Shown one piece after another: positions 9,638 through 18,049 of a stretch of 64,000 nucleotides of DNA (the first letter of the stretch is position 1; the number at the start of each line of letters is the position of its first letter). A program made the translations under genes and the position numbers. This stretch comes from Lignipirellula cremea. GTDB taxonomy: Bacteria; Planctomycetota; Planctomycetia; Pirellulales; Pirellulaceae. The notes under the pieces are model-generated. The model had not been told where the DNA came from, searched no databases, and saw nothing but the letters and a program-made list of their open reading frames with translations. The stretch is from assembly GCF_007751035.1 (NCBI RefSeq), contig NZ_CP036433.1, forward strand, positions 6,553,001 to 6,617,000. Direction: 5' to 3'.

Positions 9638-10157
9638 TCGGCCCTTTGGCCGGGCCCCCTTTACCGGGGCGCACTCTGCAGGACGAACCTTAGGCGGTTC
9701 GTCCTGCCAGCTGGCGTGAGACAACGCGTTTCCCTGCTCGCCAGTTTCTTTCATGACGTCCTGCCGCTGTGGGGGCGTCTTCTGCGCATCTTCTATGCCT
9801 CTTCTGCGCGGCGGGAAGCGCTCCTCCCTCTGCGGCCTGGCCTGGCTCCCTGCTGGAAGCCGGCGTTTTCTCTTGCTGTCGGGCAGGCTCGCTTGCCGTT
9901 CGCTGGCTGCAGCCAATGCTTGCTGCCAGCAGCGGGACCCCAATCGGCAGGAATCGATCTGTCGGGCAAAGGCGTGTCGTGGTCCTCAAGGCGATGGTCC
10001 GCTATGCTGTCCCCTCGGCGCAGCGTCGGCTTCCAGGGAGTCGACGTCATCGCTCATTTTTTGGCGGATGTATCACCCGGCGACGGAAGAAAGTCGCCCC
10101 CAGGAACGGATAAGGAACGGACTATCGACGGGCCCTGTCGGCTCGTGCTGAATCATT
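9638..10157. other. Intergenic stretch, no supported gene
   Basis: About 520 bases between the oxidoreductase and uxaE. Apart from the hairpin at 9678-9707 it shows overlapping open frames on both strands. One leftward frame (9690-9989) has a lipobox-like SIGC but only a TTG start and Arg-rich low-complexity sequence, so it is not called. Confidence 0.5.
9678..9707 (+). terminator. Hairpin after the Gfo/Idh gene
   Basis: Perfect 11-bp stem GCAGGACGAAC / GTTCGTCCTGC with an 8-nt loop, 40 bases after the stop. There is no T tract, so termination is likely but not certain. Confidence 0.45.
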
Positions 10158-11405
10158 ATGCGCAAACTTAGTAAATACTCCGTAGGAGTCGGCGACCGCT
10201 TTGCCCACCAGGCAAAACCCCAGTTACGTGCATTCATGCAGGCTGCCAAAATGGGGGTGGAAGTAACGCCCGTCTGGAACAAGTCGCATCGCGAACATAC
10301 GACCGTTGGCTCGATGCCGGATTCGACCCGCAGGGCGGCCAGCGCCGCGGTGTCGGCCCTGGGTTTCCAGGGCGCCTGGTTTGTCGACGCCGATCATATC
10401 AATCTGCAGACGGTCGACGACTATACGCGGGCCTGCGATTTTTTCACCATCGACGTGGCGGATTCGATCGGCCGGGCCGCCCGCGAGTCCGACGTGGCGG
10501 CGTTCGTGAAGCGGCATGCCGATCTGGTGGGGGAAACACGCCTGCCGGGCATGGAGCCGGTGCAGGCCAGCGAGGCGGAGGTCGCCGCGATCGCGGCCCA
10601 TTACCTGCTGGCCACGCAAAAGGCGGGCGAAGTCTATCGCCGCATCATGCTCCGGAAAGGGGCTGGAAATTTTCTGGTCGAAGTGTCGCTGGACGAAACC
10701 AATCAGCCGCAATCGCCGTTTGAACTGCTCGTTATTCTGGCGGCCCTGGCCGACCAGCGGATCCCGCTGCAGACGATTGCCCCCAAGTTTACCGGACGCT
10801 TTAATAAGGGGGTCGACTACACGGGCGACGTGGAGCAGTTCGAGCGGGAGTTCAACAACGATCTGGCCGTGCTGGCGCATGCGGTGCAAAGGTACGGTTT
10901 TCCGGCCGAACTGAAGCTCAGCGTGCATTCCGGCAGCGACAAGTTTTCTTTGTACGGGCCGATCCGCCGGGCTCTGCAGCGCACTGGCGCCGGGCTGCAC
11001 CTCAAAACGGCCGGTACGACGTGGCTGGAAGAGATCATCGGTCTGGCCGAAGCCGGCGGACAAGGGCTGAAACTGGCCAAGGAGATTTACCTGCAGGCTT
11101 TCCGCCAGCGGGAAGAACTGTGCGCCCCTTACGCCGCCGTGATCGATATCAACACCGCGTTTTTGCCGCTTCCGGAAGATGTTCGCGAGTGGAAATCGTC
11201 CGAGTTTCTCGCCGCTTTGCGGCATGATCCCCAGAACCCCAGCTACAACCCCAATTTCCGCCAGTTGCTGCACGTCAGCTATAAAGTCGCTGCCGCACTG
11301 GGCAATCGGCTGCACGAAATGCTGGAAGGCTGCGGTGAAACGATCGGCCGGAACGTGACCCAGAACCTGTTCGAGCGGCATATCCGCCGGCTGTTCATCG
11401 ACTAA
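10158..11405 (+). CDS. uxaE: Tagaturonate epimerase (UxaE family)
   Basis: 415 residues. The enzyme family interconverts D-tagaturonate and D-fructuronate, letting galacturonate degradation join the glucuronate route. Visible family signatures: KYSVGVGDRFAHQA at the start, NKSHREHTTVGS, FVDADHINLQTVDDY, TGDVEQFEREF, ELKLSVHSGSDKFSLYGPI and HLKTAGTTWLEE, which carry the His/Asp/Glu ligands expected for a metal-dependent epimerase. ATG at 10158 with only a weak ribosome site. It is followed after 89 bp by recO on the same strand, an unrelated function. Other hexuronate genes (uxaC, kdgK) are not in the window, but an enolase-superfamily enzyme and a symporter lie 6-8 kb away. Confidence 0.88.
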   Translation: MRKLSKYSVGVGDRFAHQAKPQLRAFMQAAKMGVEVTPVWNKSHREHTTVGSMPDSTRRAASAAVSALGFQGAWFVDADHINLQTVDDYTRACDFFTIDVADSIGRAARESDVAAFVKRHADLVGETRLPGMEPVQASEAEVAAIAAHYLLATQKAGEVYRRIMLRKGAGNFLVEVSLDETNQPQSPFELLVILAALADQRIPLQTIAPKFTGRFNKGVDYTGDVEQFEREFNNDLAVLAHAVQRYGFPAELKLSVHSGSDKFSLYGPIRRALQRTGAGLHLKTAGTTWLEEIIGLAEAGGQGLKLAKEIYLQAFRQREELCAPYAAVIDINTAFLPLPEDVREWKSSEFLAALRHDPQNPSYNPNFRQLLHVSYKVAAALGNRLHEMLEGCGETIGRNVTQNLFERHIRRLFID

Positions 11406-11494
11406 CAGATCGCCTGTCGGGAGCAAGTCAGCCTGAACTTCCTCATTGTTACGGCCGGAAAAGTCGACAAACTCCCTAGTCGAGAGGAATGCGA

Positions 11495-12256
11495 ATGGCG
11501 AGCGAAAAAACCACCGCAATCGTGGTGCGACTGATCGAGTTCAGCGAGTCCAGTCTGGTCACCACCCTGTTTACGCGGGATTTTGGCAAGATCAGCGGGC
11601 TGGCCAAGGGCGCCCGACGACCGAAAAGTGCGTTCGAGGGTGCTCTTGACCTGTTAGCCGTTATTCGCATAGTGTTCCTCCACAAATCGTCCGACGTACT
11701 CGACCTGCTGACAGAAGCCAAACTGGATCGATCGTTTCGCGCTGCGAGACGGGATCTGAAGCGACTGCATGCTGGCTATTACGTGGCGGAGTTGTTGAAT
11801 GAATTGACCGATGCCGGCGATCCTCATCCGGAACTGTTCGATGCGGCGGACGAAGCGCTCCGCGAGATCGACGGCGACGGCGAGGTCAATCGCGTGGTGT
11901 TCCGTTTTGAGCTGACGGCCTTGGACCTGCTGGGGCATTTGCCTGCTCTTCACGAGTGCGCCGGTTGCGGCGAGGAATTAGAAACCCGGGAACGTTATCC
12001 TTTCGGCCAGTTGTCCGGAGGCTTGCTCTGTCCCACATGCCGGTCGCGTCACCGGCAGGTGGCCAGCGTAAGCGCGGCCGTGATCGAGGTGATGCGAACC
12101 TTCAGTCATTTAGAGAACGAAAACTGGCGAACCGCGCCGTTGCCGCCCAAGGTCCAGGGCGAACTGCGCGGTCTGATGAACCACTATTTGAATAACCTGG
12201 CCGGTAAACGGCTGAAAATGCATGCCTTTCTGCAGGAAGATCGCTCCGCGACCTGA
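11495..12256 (+). CDS. recO: DNA repair protein RecO
   Basis: 253 residues from the ATG at 11495; the first in-frame ATG (11489) sits directly on the GAGAGG ribosome site, so the second, eight bases away, is preferred. The N-terminal OB-fold domain begins ASEKTTAIVVRLIEFSESSLV and continues RDFGKISGLAKGARRPKS, a clear RecO signature. The helical C-terminal part holds a zinc-binding site, CAGCGEE and LCPTCR, around residues 155-185. RecO works with RecR and RecF to load RecA onto SSB-coated single-stranded DNA in gap repair. Length is normal. The next gene begins about 240 bp downstream. Confidence 0.95.
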   Translation: MASEKTTAIVVRLIEFSESSLVTTLFTRDFGKISGLAKGARRPKSAFEGALDLLAVIRIVFLHKSSDVLDLLTEAKLDRSFRAARRDLKRLHAGYYVAELLNELTDAGDPHPELFDAADEALREIDGDGEVNRVVFRFELTALDLLGHLPALHECAGCGEELETRERYPFGQLSGGLLCPTCRSRHRQVASVSAAVIEVMRTFSHLENENWRTAPLPPKVQGELRGLMNHYLNNLAGKRLKMHAFLQEDRSAT

Positions 12257-12496
12257 ACCGCAGAGGACCGCACGCACCAGAACTTCCTGCGGCCTCTCCG
12301 TTAAAAGAGTCGCCCAGCGAAGCCGACAGGAACCGGAACATAAACCGCCGTCTGCGACGAATCCTCGTCGCCGTGGCGAACAAGCGGCCGTTCTGCCGCG
12401 TAACGAGAAAAAACAATTTCGAGCATGGGAGATGCAACCGGTTTGACCGGTTCCGCCATGCTCGGTCGCGACGAAAAAGTGCAGAAGGGGAAACGG

Positions 12497-13885
12497 ATGT
12501 CTCCGACGCTATCGCCAGGCCGCGCCAACTTGCAAGGCCGTGCGGTCGACCGCAGCCAACAGCCCAACCGGACCGCAAGGCCCGGTCGCTCCAGCCTGTG
12601 GCTGCTGGGGTGTTTGGCGCTGGCCCCGCTCTGCGCGGGTTGCCAGACCTTTCGCGATCCCGGCGGCGTGCTGGCGCATCAAAAAGTCAAAGACGAAATG
12701 GCGCGCGAACGCGAAGTGCGGCAGGTCGCCTATCTCGACGACGAATACTACGAAGAAGAACGGGAACGTCCGCCCGAACCGCTGTCGCTTGCCAGCTTTG
12801 CGCCGGAAAAAGTCTACTCGGGCTGGCGTCGATCCTACATGGAAGCCACTGGCCGGGGACGCAGTCCCGATGCGGCCCGTGGTCTGTACGCCGCGGCGGA
12901 GGAAATCTATCGCGGAGCAGCCGACCAGCGGGCCCAGTCCAAAGAAGGAGACAAAGGGGACCGCGGCCGCGCGGAATTTGTCAAAGCGGGCAACGCGTAT
13001 TTTTCCGCCGCTGAACGCTGGCCCGATTCCGCCCTGGAACAAGACGCCCTGTTCATGGCGGGCGAAAGCTATTTCTTTGCGGACCACTACTACGACGCCA
13101 ACGCCCAGTATGAAATGGTGATTGAAAAGTATCCCAACTCCAAGCACCTGGATACGATTGAGTCCCGCCGTTTCAAGATCGCCCAGTTCTGGCTGCAGTA
13201 CAACGAAAAGCGGCCTCAGCCGTTTTACACGTTTAACTTTACCGACGAAACTCGCCCCACGCGCGACATGTTCGGCTCCTCGATACGACTGTACGATAAG
13301 ATCCGCATCGACGATCCGACCGGCAAGCTGGCCGACGACGCCACCCTGGCCGCGGGCGTCGCCTCCCTGGAATCGGGCGACTTTTACAAAGCCGACAGCT
13401 ATTTCACCGACCTCCGCGACGCCTTTCCGCGTAGCGAACACCAGTTCATGGCTCATTACCTGGGCGTGCAGGCAAAGATCAAAACGTACGACGGTCCCGC
13501 CTATGCGGGCGATTGCCTGGCCGAGGCAGCGAAGCTGGTGCAGAGGATGAAGACGCAGTTTCCCGACGACTTTGAAAAAAGGCGGGAAGAGCTCAACAAA
13601 ACCGACGCACAAATTCGCTACTTGCGGGCCGAACGTGAGTGGAAAATGGGCCAGTACTACGAGAGGCTGAGCCAGTTTGGCGGGTCGAAGTTTTACTACA
13701 AGCTTATCCTACGCGACTTTCCGGGAACGCCTTTCGCTGATCAGGCGAAAGAACGTCTTGCGGCCCTGTCTGACAAACCTGACAAGCCGGAACAAAAAAT
13801 GGAATGGCTGGTCGATATTCTGCCCAAGTCCGACGAGCAGCGAATCGCTGATCTGAAACCCGACGGGGAAGGCTACCGTCGCTAG
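12497..13885 (+). CDS. BamD-like outer-membrane assembly TPR lipoprotein
   Basis: 462 residues from the ATG at 12497, preceded by AGGGGAAAC; an upstream in-frame ATG at 12425 lacks a ribosome site. A positive head and hydrophobic segment end at LCAGC, a lipobox, so it is probably lipid-anchored. Residues about 150-440 contain TPR-like repeats resembling YfiO/BamD: GNAYFSAAERWPDSALEQDALFM, ANAQYEMVIEKYPNS, YYKLILRDFPGTPFADQAKERL. BamD helps insert beta-barrel proteins into the outer membrane. The protein is longer than typical BamD (about 250 residues) because of an N-terminal extension rich in charged residues. It lies 136 bp upstream of the LptE-like gene, making an outer-membrane biogenesis pair. 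Confidence 0.8.
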   Translation: MSPTLSPGRANLQGRAVDRSQQPNRTARPGRSSLWLLGCLALAPLCAGCQTFRDPGGVLAHQKVKDEMAREREVRQVAYLDDEYYEEERERPPEPLSLASFAPEKVYSGWRRSYMEATGRGRSPDAARGLYAAAEEIYRGAADQRAQSKEGDKGDRGRAEFVKAGNAYFSAAERWPDSALEQDALFMAGESYFFADHYYDANAQYEMVIEKYPNSKHLDTIESRRFKIAQFWLQYNEKRPQPFYTFNFTDETRPTRDMFGSSIRLYDKIRIDDPTGKLADDATLAAGVASLESGDFYKADSYFTDLRDAFPRSEHQFMAHYLGVQAKIKTYDGPAYAGDCLAEAAKLVQRMKTQFPDDFEKRREELNKTDAQIRYLRAEREWKMGQYYERLSQFGGSKFYYKLILRDFPGTPFADQAKERLAALSDKPDKPEQKMEWLVDILPKSDEQRIADLKPDGEGYRR

Positions 13886-14021
13886 GCGGATCGGCCCTGT
13901 CCGGCCTGAAGAGTAAACGTCGCCAGGCGATCCACGGGGCCTGGCGATCCACGGGGCTTGGCGTCGTGGACTTTTCGCCTGCCGGCCCTGCTTTCCCGCT
14001 GTTGCGAACGAAAGTGCTGCG

Positions 14022-14555
14022 ATGCGATTACCCCTGATGCTCTTCGCGTTGCTGACGTCAGTCCTGGCCGGCTGCGCTGGCTATCAAATCGGCTCCCGGA
14101 CCATGTTCCGTCCCGATGTTTCGACCGTTCATGTGCCCATTATCCGCGGCGAAGGCTTTCGCCGTTTCATGGGCGAACGTCTGACCGAGGCGGTCGTCAA
14201 GCGGGTCGAAACCGTCACGCCCTACAAAGTCGTGAGCGCCGCCGAGGCCGATACGATTCTGGAAATCTCGCTGGCTCCCCTGACCAAACGGGTGTTGGGA
14301 GAAACCAGGAACGACGATCCCCGCGACATCGAAATCGATTATCAGGCCCGCTTGAACTGGGTTCGCTGTACGGGCGAGCCGCTGATTCAACCGACCGCGT
14401 TCCCCTTCGCCACTTCGCAACTGTTGCTCAGCCAGGGGACGCACTTTGTGCCCGAAGGGGGCCAGTCGATTTCGTCCGCCGAACAGGTCGCCCTGGATCG
14501 TCTGGCGGCCCAGATTGTCGAGCAGATGGAGCTCAGCTTCCCGCTTGGCTCCTGA
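14022..14555 (+). CDS. lptE: LptE-like LPS-assembly lipoprotein
   Basis: 177 residues. Signal peptide MRLPLMLFALLTSVLAGCAGY with lipobox LAGC and Cys at residue 18, giving the common planctomycete LptE beginning CAGYQIGS. Then STVHVPIIRGEGFRRFMGERLTEAVVKRVE, the LptE pattern of a short beta strand followed by a helix near the N-terminus, and a final helix QVALDRLAAQIVEQME. LptE plugs the LptD barrel in lipopolysaccharide export to the outer membrane. It sits behind the BamD-like gene on the same strand and is followed at once by a 16-bp palindrome. Assignment rests on architecture and motif resemblance. Confidence 0.78.
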   Translation: MRLPLMLFALLTSVLAGCAGYQIGSRTMFRPDVSTVHVPIIRGEGFRRFMGERLTEAVVKRVETVTPYKVVSAAEADTILEISLAPLTKRVLGETRNDDPRDIEIDYQARLNWVRCTGEPLIQPTAFPFATSQLLLSQGTHFVPEGGQSISSAEQVALDRLAAQIVEQMELSFPLGS

Positions 14556-14571
14556 CATGTTTCGAAACATG
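14556..14571. terminator. 16-bp palindrome after lptE
   Basis: CATGTTTCGAAACATG begins immediately after the stop codon and is followed by the T-rich TCTTCTTT. It may act as a weak terminator. Confidence 0.4.
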
Positions 14572-14669
14572 ATCTTCTTTCGATCCGCACCATCACGCTG
14601 CTTCTTGCGACGGCTGATAATCGCAACATGAATCCATGTCCGGCGGTTGCTCTTTGCCGTTAACGACAA

Positions 14670-14703
14670 CAGCCGCTGTCCGCGAGAAGGGCGGAAGCGG
14701 CTG
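14670..14703 (-). terminator. Hairpin after the Asp/Arg-repeat gene
   Basis: CAGCCGCT-g-TCCGC ... GCGGA-AGCGGCTG, a 13-bp stem with one bulge, 22 bases beyond the stop of the leftward gene. On the minus strand it is followed by GTTGTCGTT, a poor U tract. Confidence 0.45.
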
Positions 14704-14724
14704 ATGTCTGCCTCTTGGTTTAAC

Positions 14725-15408
14725 CTACGGGCCGAAGTAGCCGGGCGGGTGGTAGTAGCCGGGCAGCGGCGGGTAGTAACCGTGCGGTCCCATCGGCATC
14801 GGCATCGGCATCGGCATCGGCATGGGCATCGGCATCGGGTAGGCCGGAGGGGCGTAGTAGCCCGGGTGTCCGACCGGGTATCGCGGAATGTAGGGGTTCT
14901 GGTGGCTGCAATGAGTCGGGTGAGGGCGAACCTGTCCGTGATCCTGGTCGCGGAGGTCGTCCTGTCCGTGGTCATCGTCCCGGCGATCGTCCTGTCGTTC
15001 ACGGACATCATCGCGGCGATCGTCTTGGCGGTCGTCGTCACGACCGCGGAAGTCGTCCTGCCGGCGGTCATCATTCCGGTCGCGGATATCGTCGCGGCGA
15101 TCGTCCTGGCGGTCGCGGAAGTCATCTTGTCGGCGGACATCTTCCCGGTTGCGGATATCATCGCGGCGATCGTCCTGGCGGTCGCGGAAGACGTCCTGTC
15201 CGCGGTCGTCGTCTCGGTCGCGGAAGTCGTCCCGGTGATCGTGACTGGCTAACTGGTCGTGGCGATCGGTATCGAATTGCCGTGAGGCAGGACGTTGGTC
15301 CCGGAAATCGCGGTCCGAGCGGCCGAAAGACTGGGCGTTGGCCACACCGGCCAGGCTGAGGGCGGGAAGAATCGACAGTGCCAGCAGGGTGATTTTGAAA
15401 GATTTCAT
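14725..15408 (-). CDS. Secreted Asp/Arg-repeat protein with Pro-Met tail
   Basis: 227 residues from the ATG at 15408 (a GTG nine bases earlier is also possible). A clear signal peptide (MKSFKITLLALSILPALSLAGVANAQS) predicts export. Residues about 58-149 are nearly all Asp, Arg and Gln, built on repeated blocks such as RQDDRRDDIRNREDV; the region should be highly charged and disordered. After a His/Pro/Tyr stretch come eight Pro-Met dipeptides and then GYYPPLPGYYHPPGYFGP. No known domain is visible. The composition suggests an envelope or matrix component, possibly cation-binding, but this is inference. The antisense frame also stays open because Asp/Arg codons invert to Val/Ile/Ala codons; that frame is an artefact. 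Confidence 0.75.
   Translation of the reverse strand: MKSFKITLLALSILPALSLAGVANAQSFGRSDRDFRDQRPASRQFDTDRHDQLASHDHRDDFRDRDDDRGQDVFRDRQDDRRDDIRNREDVRRQDDFRDRQDDRRDDIRDRNDDRRQDDFRGRDDDRQDDRRDDVRERQDDRRDDDHGQDDLRDQDHGQVRPHPTHCSHQNPYIPRYPVGHPGYYAPPAYPMPMPMPMPMPMPMPMGPHGYYPPLPGYYHPPGYFGP
14791..14838. repeat. Hexanucleotide tandem repeat (CATCGG)8
   Basis: Eight consecutive hexamers, seven CATCGG and one CATGGG, inside the Asp/Arg-repeat gene, encoding the Pro-Met run. Unit number can change by slippage without a frameshift. Confidence 0.85.
14962..15237. repeat. Degenerate repeats encoding the Asp/Arg-rich region
   Basis: Imperfect repeats built on CGGTCGCGGAAGTC and GATCGTCCTGGCGGTCGCGG-type blocks, with one longer unit (about 23 codons) present twice. 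They encode the charged low-complexity region of the secreted protein. Confidence 0.7.
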
Positions 15409-15755
15409 CGTTTTCACTTTTTCGCAGAGTGTGGAAGTTGTCGCCGTCGCAGAGAGCGGTTGGCGTGATTATTTGCGGCAGGTATCGTCGTGGCCGTTGT
15501 TTTTTGGCGGCGGTTGTTGTCATGGCCGTTATGTAGTGATGCCCGAAAGGCGTCCCGGGCGGCCAAACCAAAAAAGAAAATTCTGCGAATGTTCGTCGAC
15601 GATGCAGGCGTGGGGAAAACAGCCGGCGGCCTGGTGCTTGTCAGCCCCCGCGTTTGTTTCCCATAATGGCGACCGTCACGAATCAACGTGGGTCACTATT
15701 TATCATTGCCCTGGGCGGTTGTATTTGCCGGGGCAGCACTGGAAGGAATACGCAG
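15409..15755. other. Divergent intergenic region, no gene
   Basis: About 350 bases between the start of the leftward Asp/Arg-repeat gene and the rightward dehydrogenase gene, so promoters for both probably lie here. An open frame into it from the dehydrogenase side (from 15654) lacks a ribosome site. No convincing -35/-10 pair was identified. Confidence 0.4.
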
Positions 15756-16673
15756 ATGGTCATGCAAGTCGCTCCTGGCAAAACAAAAATCGGTTGGATC
15801 GGCTCCGGCGTGATGGGATCCAGCATGTGCGGGCACCTGGTCGAGAAAGGCTTCTCCGCCACGGTCTACACCCGCACCAAAGAGAAAGCCCAGGAACTGA
15901 TCAGCAAAGGGGCAACCTGGGCGGACAGCCCACGGGCGGTCGCCGAACAGAGCGATGTGATCTTCACCATCGTCGGTTTCCCCAGCGACGTCCGCGAAGT
16001 CATGCTGGGCGAAAACGGCGCGCTGGCCGGATCAAAAGAAGGGAACATCCTCGTCGACATGACGACCAGCCAGCCGACCCTGGCCGTAGAAATCGCCGAA
16101 GCCGCCAAGGCTAAGGGCGTGCATAGCGTCGACGCCCCCGTGTCCGGCGGCGATGTGGGCGCTAAAGAAGCTCGCCTGTCGATCATGATCGGCGGCGAAA
16201 AAGAGGTCGTCGACGCGCTCGCTCCCTGCTTTGAAGCGATGGGAAAAACGATCGTTTACCAGGGCGGACCCGGCGCCGGCCAGCACACCAAAATGGTCAA
16301 CCAGACCCTCATCGCTAGCAACATGATCGGCGTGTGCGAAGCTCTGCTGTACGGTTACAAAGCCGGCCTGGATCTGGAAACGGTCATGCAGTCGGTCGCC
16401 TCCGGAGCCGCCGGCAGCTGGTCGCTGTCGAACCTGGCGCCGCGGATCATCGGCAACAACTTTGACCCGGGCTTCTTCGTGGAGCACTTCATCAAAGATA
16501 TGAGCATCGCCCTCGAAGAGTCCAAGCGGATGGGCCTGTCGTTGCCCGGTCTGGCCCTCAGCCATCAGCTCTACCTGGCCGTGCAGGCCCAGGGCCATGG
16601 TCGCGACGGCACCCACGCCCTGCAGCTCGCCCTGGCCTCGCTCGCCGGCTTCGACTGGAAGACGCGCAGCTAA
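15756..16673 (+). CDS. 3-hydroxyisobutyrate-dehydrogenase-family NAD(P) oxidoreductase
   Basis: 305 residues from the ATG at 15756, eight bases after AAGGAA. The Rossmann motif is [13 protein letters not shown], then [11 protein letters not shown], the substrate-binding [16 protein letters not shown] and the catalytic-lysine segment GQHTKMVNQ. The all-helical C-terminal dimerisation domain has the usual length. Family members oxidise beta-hydroxyacids (3-hydroxyisobutyrate, tartronate semialdehyde, 6-phosphogluconate-like substrates) with NAD(P). It is convergent with the enolase-superfamily gene, so tartronate-semialdehyde-type chemistry in sugar-acid use is possible but unproven. Confidence 0.9.
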   Translation: MVMQVAPGKTKIGWIGSGVMGSSMCGHLVEKGFSATVYTRTKEKAQELISKGATWADSPRAVAEQSDVIFTIVGFPSDVREVMLGENGALAGSKEGNILVDMTTSQPTLAVEIAEAAKAKGVHSVDAPVSGGDVGAKEARLSIMIGGEKEVVDALAPCFEAMGKTIVYQGGPGAGQHTKMVNQTLIASNMIGVCEALLYGYKAGLDLETVMQSVASGAAGSWSLSNLAPRIIGNNFDPGFFVEHFIKDMSIALEESKRMGLSLPGLALSHQLYLAVQAQGHGRDGTHALQLALASLAGFDWKTRS

Positions 16674-16682
16674 TCGCCGACG

Positions 16683-16698
16683 GTTCACCGCGGTGAAC
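16683..16698. terminator. Palindrome between convergent genes
   Basis: GTTCACCGCGGTGAAC, a perfect 16-bp palindrome nine bases after the dehydrogenase stop and followed by TCTTTGGTT. It could end transcription from either side. Confidence 0.4.
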
Positions 16699-16759
16699 TC
16701 TTTGGTTGAAGACGTTCCTCCCCTGTTATCGTTCGGTCCGGGTTAATGGTCCGGGTTAA

Positions 16760-17977
16760 TTACCGGGCCGAACGACGGTAGCTGAATTTGCCGGGCTGGA
16801 ACAGTTCGGGATGCAGTCGGGCGCCAATGCCGGGCTGCGTGGGCAGTTGCGCCTGGCCCCGTTCGACAATCGGCAAGGGGTCGATCAGCCGTTCATAGAA
16901 CGTACGGATGTGGGCCCGTACGACTTCTTGAAAGGCGACGTTCGCGGCCGACGCCGCCAGGTGCAGGCCGCTGAGCAGCGTAAACGGCCCGGTGCAGTCG
17001 TGGATGGTCACCGGAATATTGTAGCCCTCGGCCAGACGGATCACCCGCATGCTTTCGCTCAGACCGCCGCACCAGGTGGGATCGACCATCACATAGTCGG
17101 CGGCTCCCGCCTGCAGCAGTTCCAGAAAGTCCCGCCGGGCCAGCAGCATTTCGCTGGCGGCGATCGGCATGCCGCTTTGCCGGCGGAAGTCGGCCAGCGT
17201 GGCGATATTGTCGACGCGAAGCACGTCCTCCAGCCACAGCGGTCGCACTTCGCGGAGCGCTTCGGCCATTCGCAGGGCGGCCGGCAGCTGGAAGAAGGCA
17301 TGCCCTTCGATGATGATTTCGATCTGCATGCCGACGCGGTCGCGGATCTCGCGCAGCGGCCGCATCCCTTCGTCGATGGCGTCCCACGACAGGTATGTGC
17401 CGCCGGTCGCATGCGCAAAGCGGTCGAACGGCCAGAGCTTCATCCCGTAAAAGCCCTCGGCGACCAGTTCCTCCGCCAGATCGCCGGCCGCATGCAGCGA
17501 CGACCAGTTATCCTGCAGCGGACCCGCCTGGCCCACATCGCCATAACCGGGCCAGCCCGGATGCTTCGCCACGCGGCTTTCGCCCGCTCCATACGTCGGG
17601 CCGCCGCACGTGTTATAGACCGGAATCGAAGGCCGCACGGGGCCGCCCAGCAGGCGATAAACGGGCTGGCCGCAGGCCTGACCCAGAATGTCCCACAAAG
17701 CGACGTCGATCGCGGACAACGCCCGTAACTCGGCGCCGGGCTGGCCGAACGCGGAGCAGCGGTCGTACAGGAACCGCCAGTGGCTTTCGATCGCCAGGGC
17801 GTCGCCGCCCAGCAGTCGCTCGGCCATCCAGTCATGCACCAGCGCGGCGATGGCGTGCGGCGTGTAATAGGTTTCGCCATGACCGATCAGGCCGTCGTCC
17901 GTATGAATGCGGAGCAGCAGCAGGTTCGACATGATGTCGTCAGGAATGATGGTTTCCACAGCGACGATTTTGCTCAT
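16760..17977 (-). CDS. Mandelate racemase/muconate lactonizing enzyme-family protein (enolase superfamily)
   Basis: 405 residues from the ATG at 17977, behind a GGAAG ribosome site; the longer frame to 18007 is less likely. A capping domain (SKIVAVETIIPDD ... IALVHDWMAERLLG) precedes a TIM barrel. Candidate residues: GMKLWPFD (KxW-type base region), acidic metal ligands in IIIEGH, WLEDV and AASEM, and a catalytic His in TIHDCTGP. Such enzymes abstract the alpha-proton of a carboxylate, often dehydrating sugar acids. The motif set points to the sugar-acid dehydratase branch, but the substrate is unknown. It is the last gene of a leftward set with the symporter (72 bp gap) and the creatininase-like gene. 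Confidence 0.88.
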   Translation of the reverse strand: MSKIVAVETIIPDDIMSNLLLLRIHTDDGLIGHGETYYTPHAIAALVHDWMAERLLGGDALAIESHWRFLYDRCSAFGQPGAELRALSAIDVALWDILGQACGQPVYRLLGGPVRPSIPVYNTCGGPTYGAGESRVAKHPGWPGYGDVGQAGPLQDNWSSLHAAGDLAEELVAEGFYGMKLWPFDRFAHATGGTYLSWDAIDEGMRPLREIRDRVGMQIEIIIEGHAFFQLPAALRMAEALREVRPLWLEDVLRVDNIATLADFRRQSGMPIAASEMLLARRDFLELLQAGAADYVMVDPTWCGGLSESMRVIRLAEGYNIPVTIHDCTGPFTLLSGLHLAASAANVAFQEVVRAHIRTFYERLIDPLPIVERGQAQLPTQPGIGARLHPELFQPGKFSYRRSAR

Positions 17978-18049
17978 GAGGGCGTCTTCCCGGACAATTG
18001 GATTCACTACACAATCAGAACGACGGTCGCCGTACGCAGCGTGACCCGT

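Noticed and set aside
8252-9943. Long leftward frame of 563 residues
   Set aside because: It is antisense to the Gfo/Idh gene, whose Tat signal, Rossmann motif and family motifs are clear; the shadow comes from GC-rich third positions.
9690-9989. Leftward 99-residue frame with a lipobox-like SIGC
   Set aside because: It starts with TTG, lacks a ribosome site, is Arg/Ala low complexity and overlaps several other open frames and the hairpin after the Gfo/Idh gene.
14647-15252. Rightward open frame encoding a Val/Ile/Ala-rich, apparently hydrophobic protein
   Set aside because: It is the antisense of the Asp/Arg-repeat gene: GAC/CGC codons read backward give Val and Ala/Ile codons. It has no ribosome site, while the leftward frame has a clean signal peptide.
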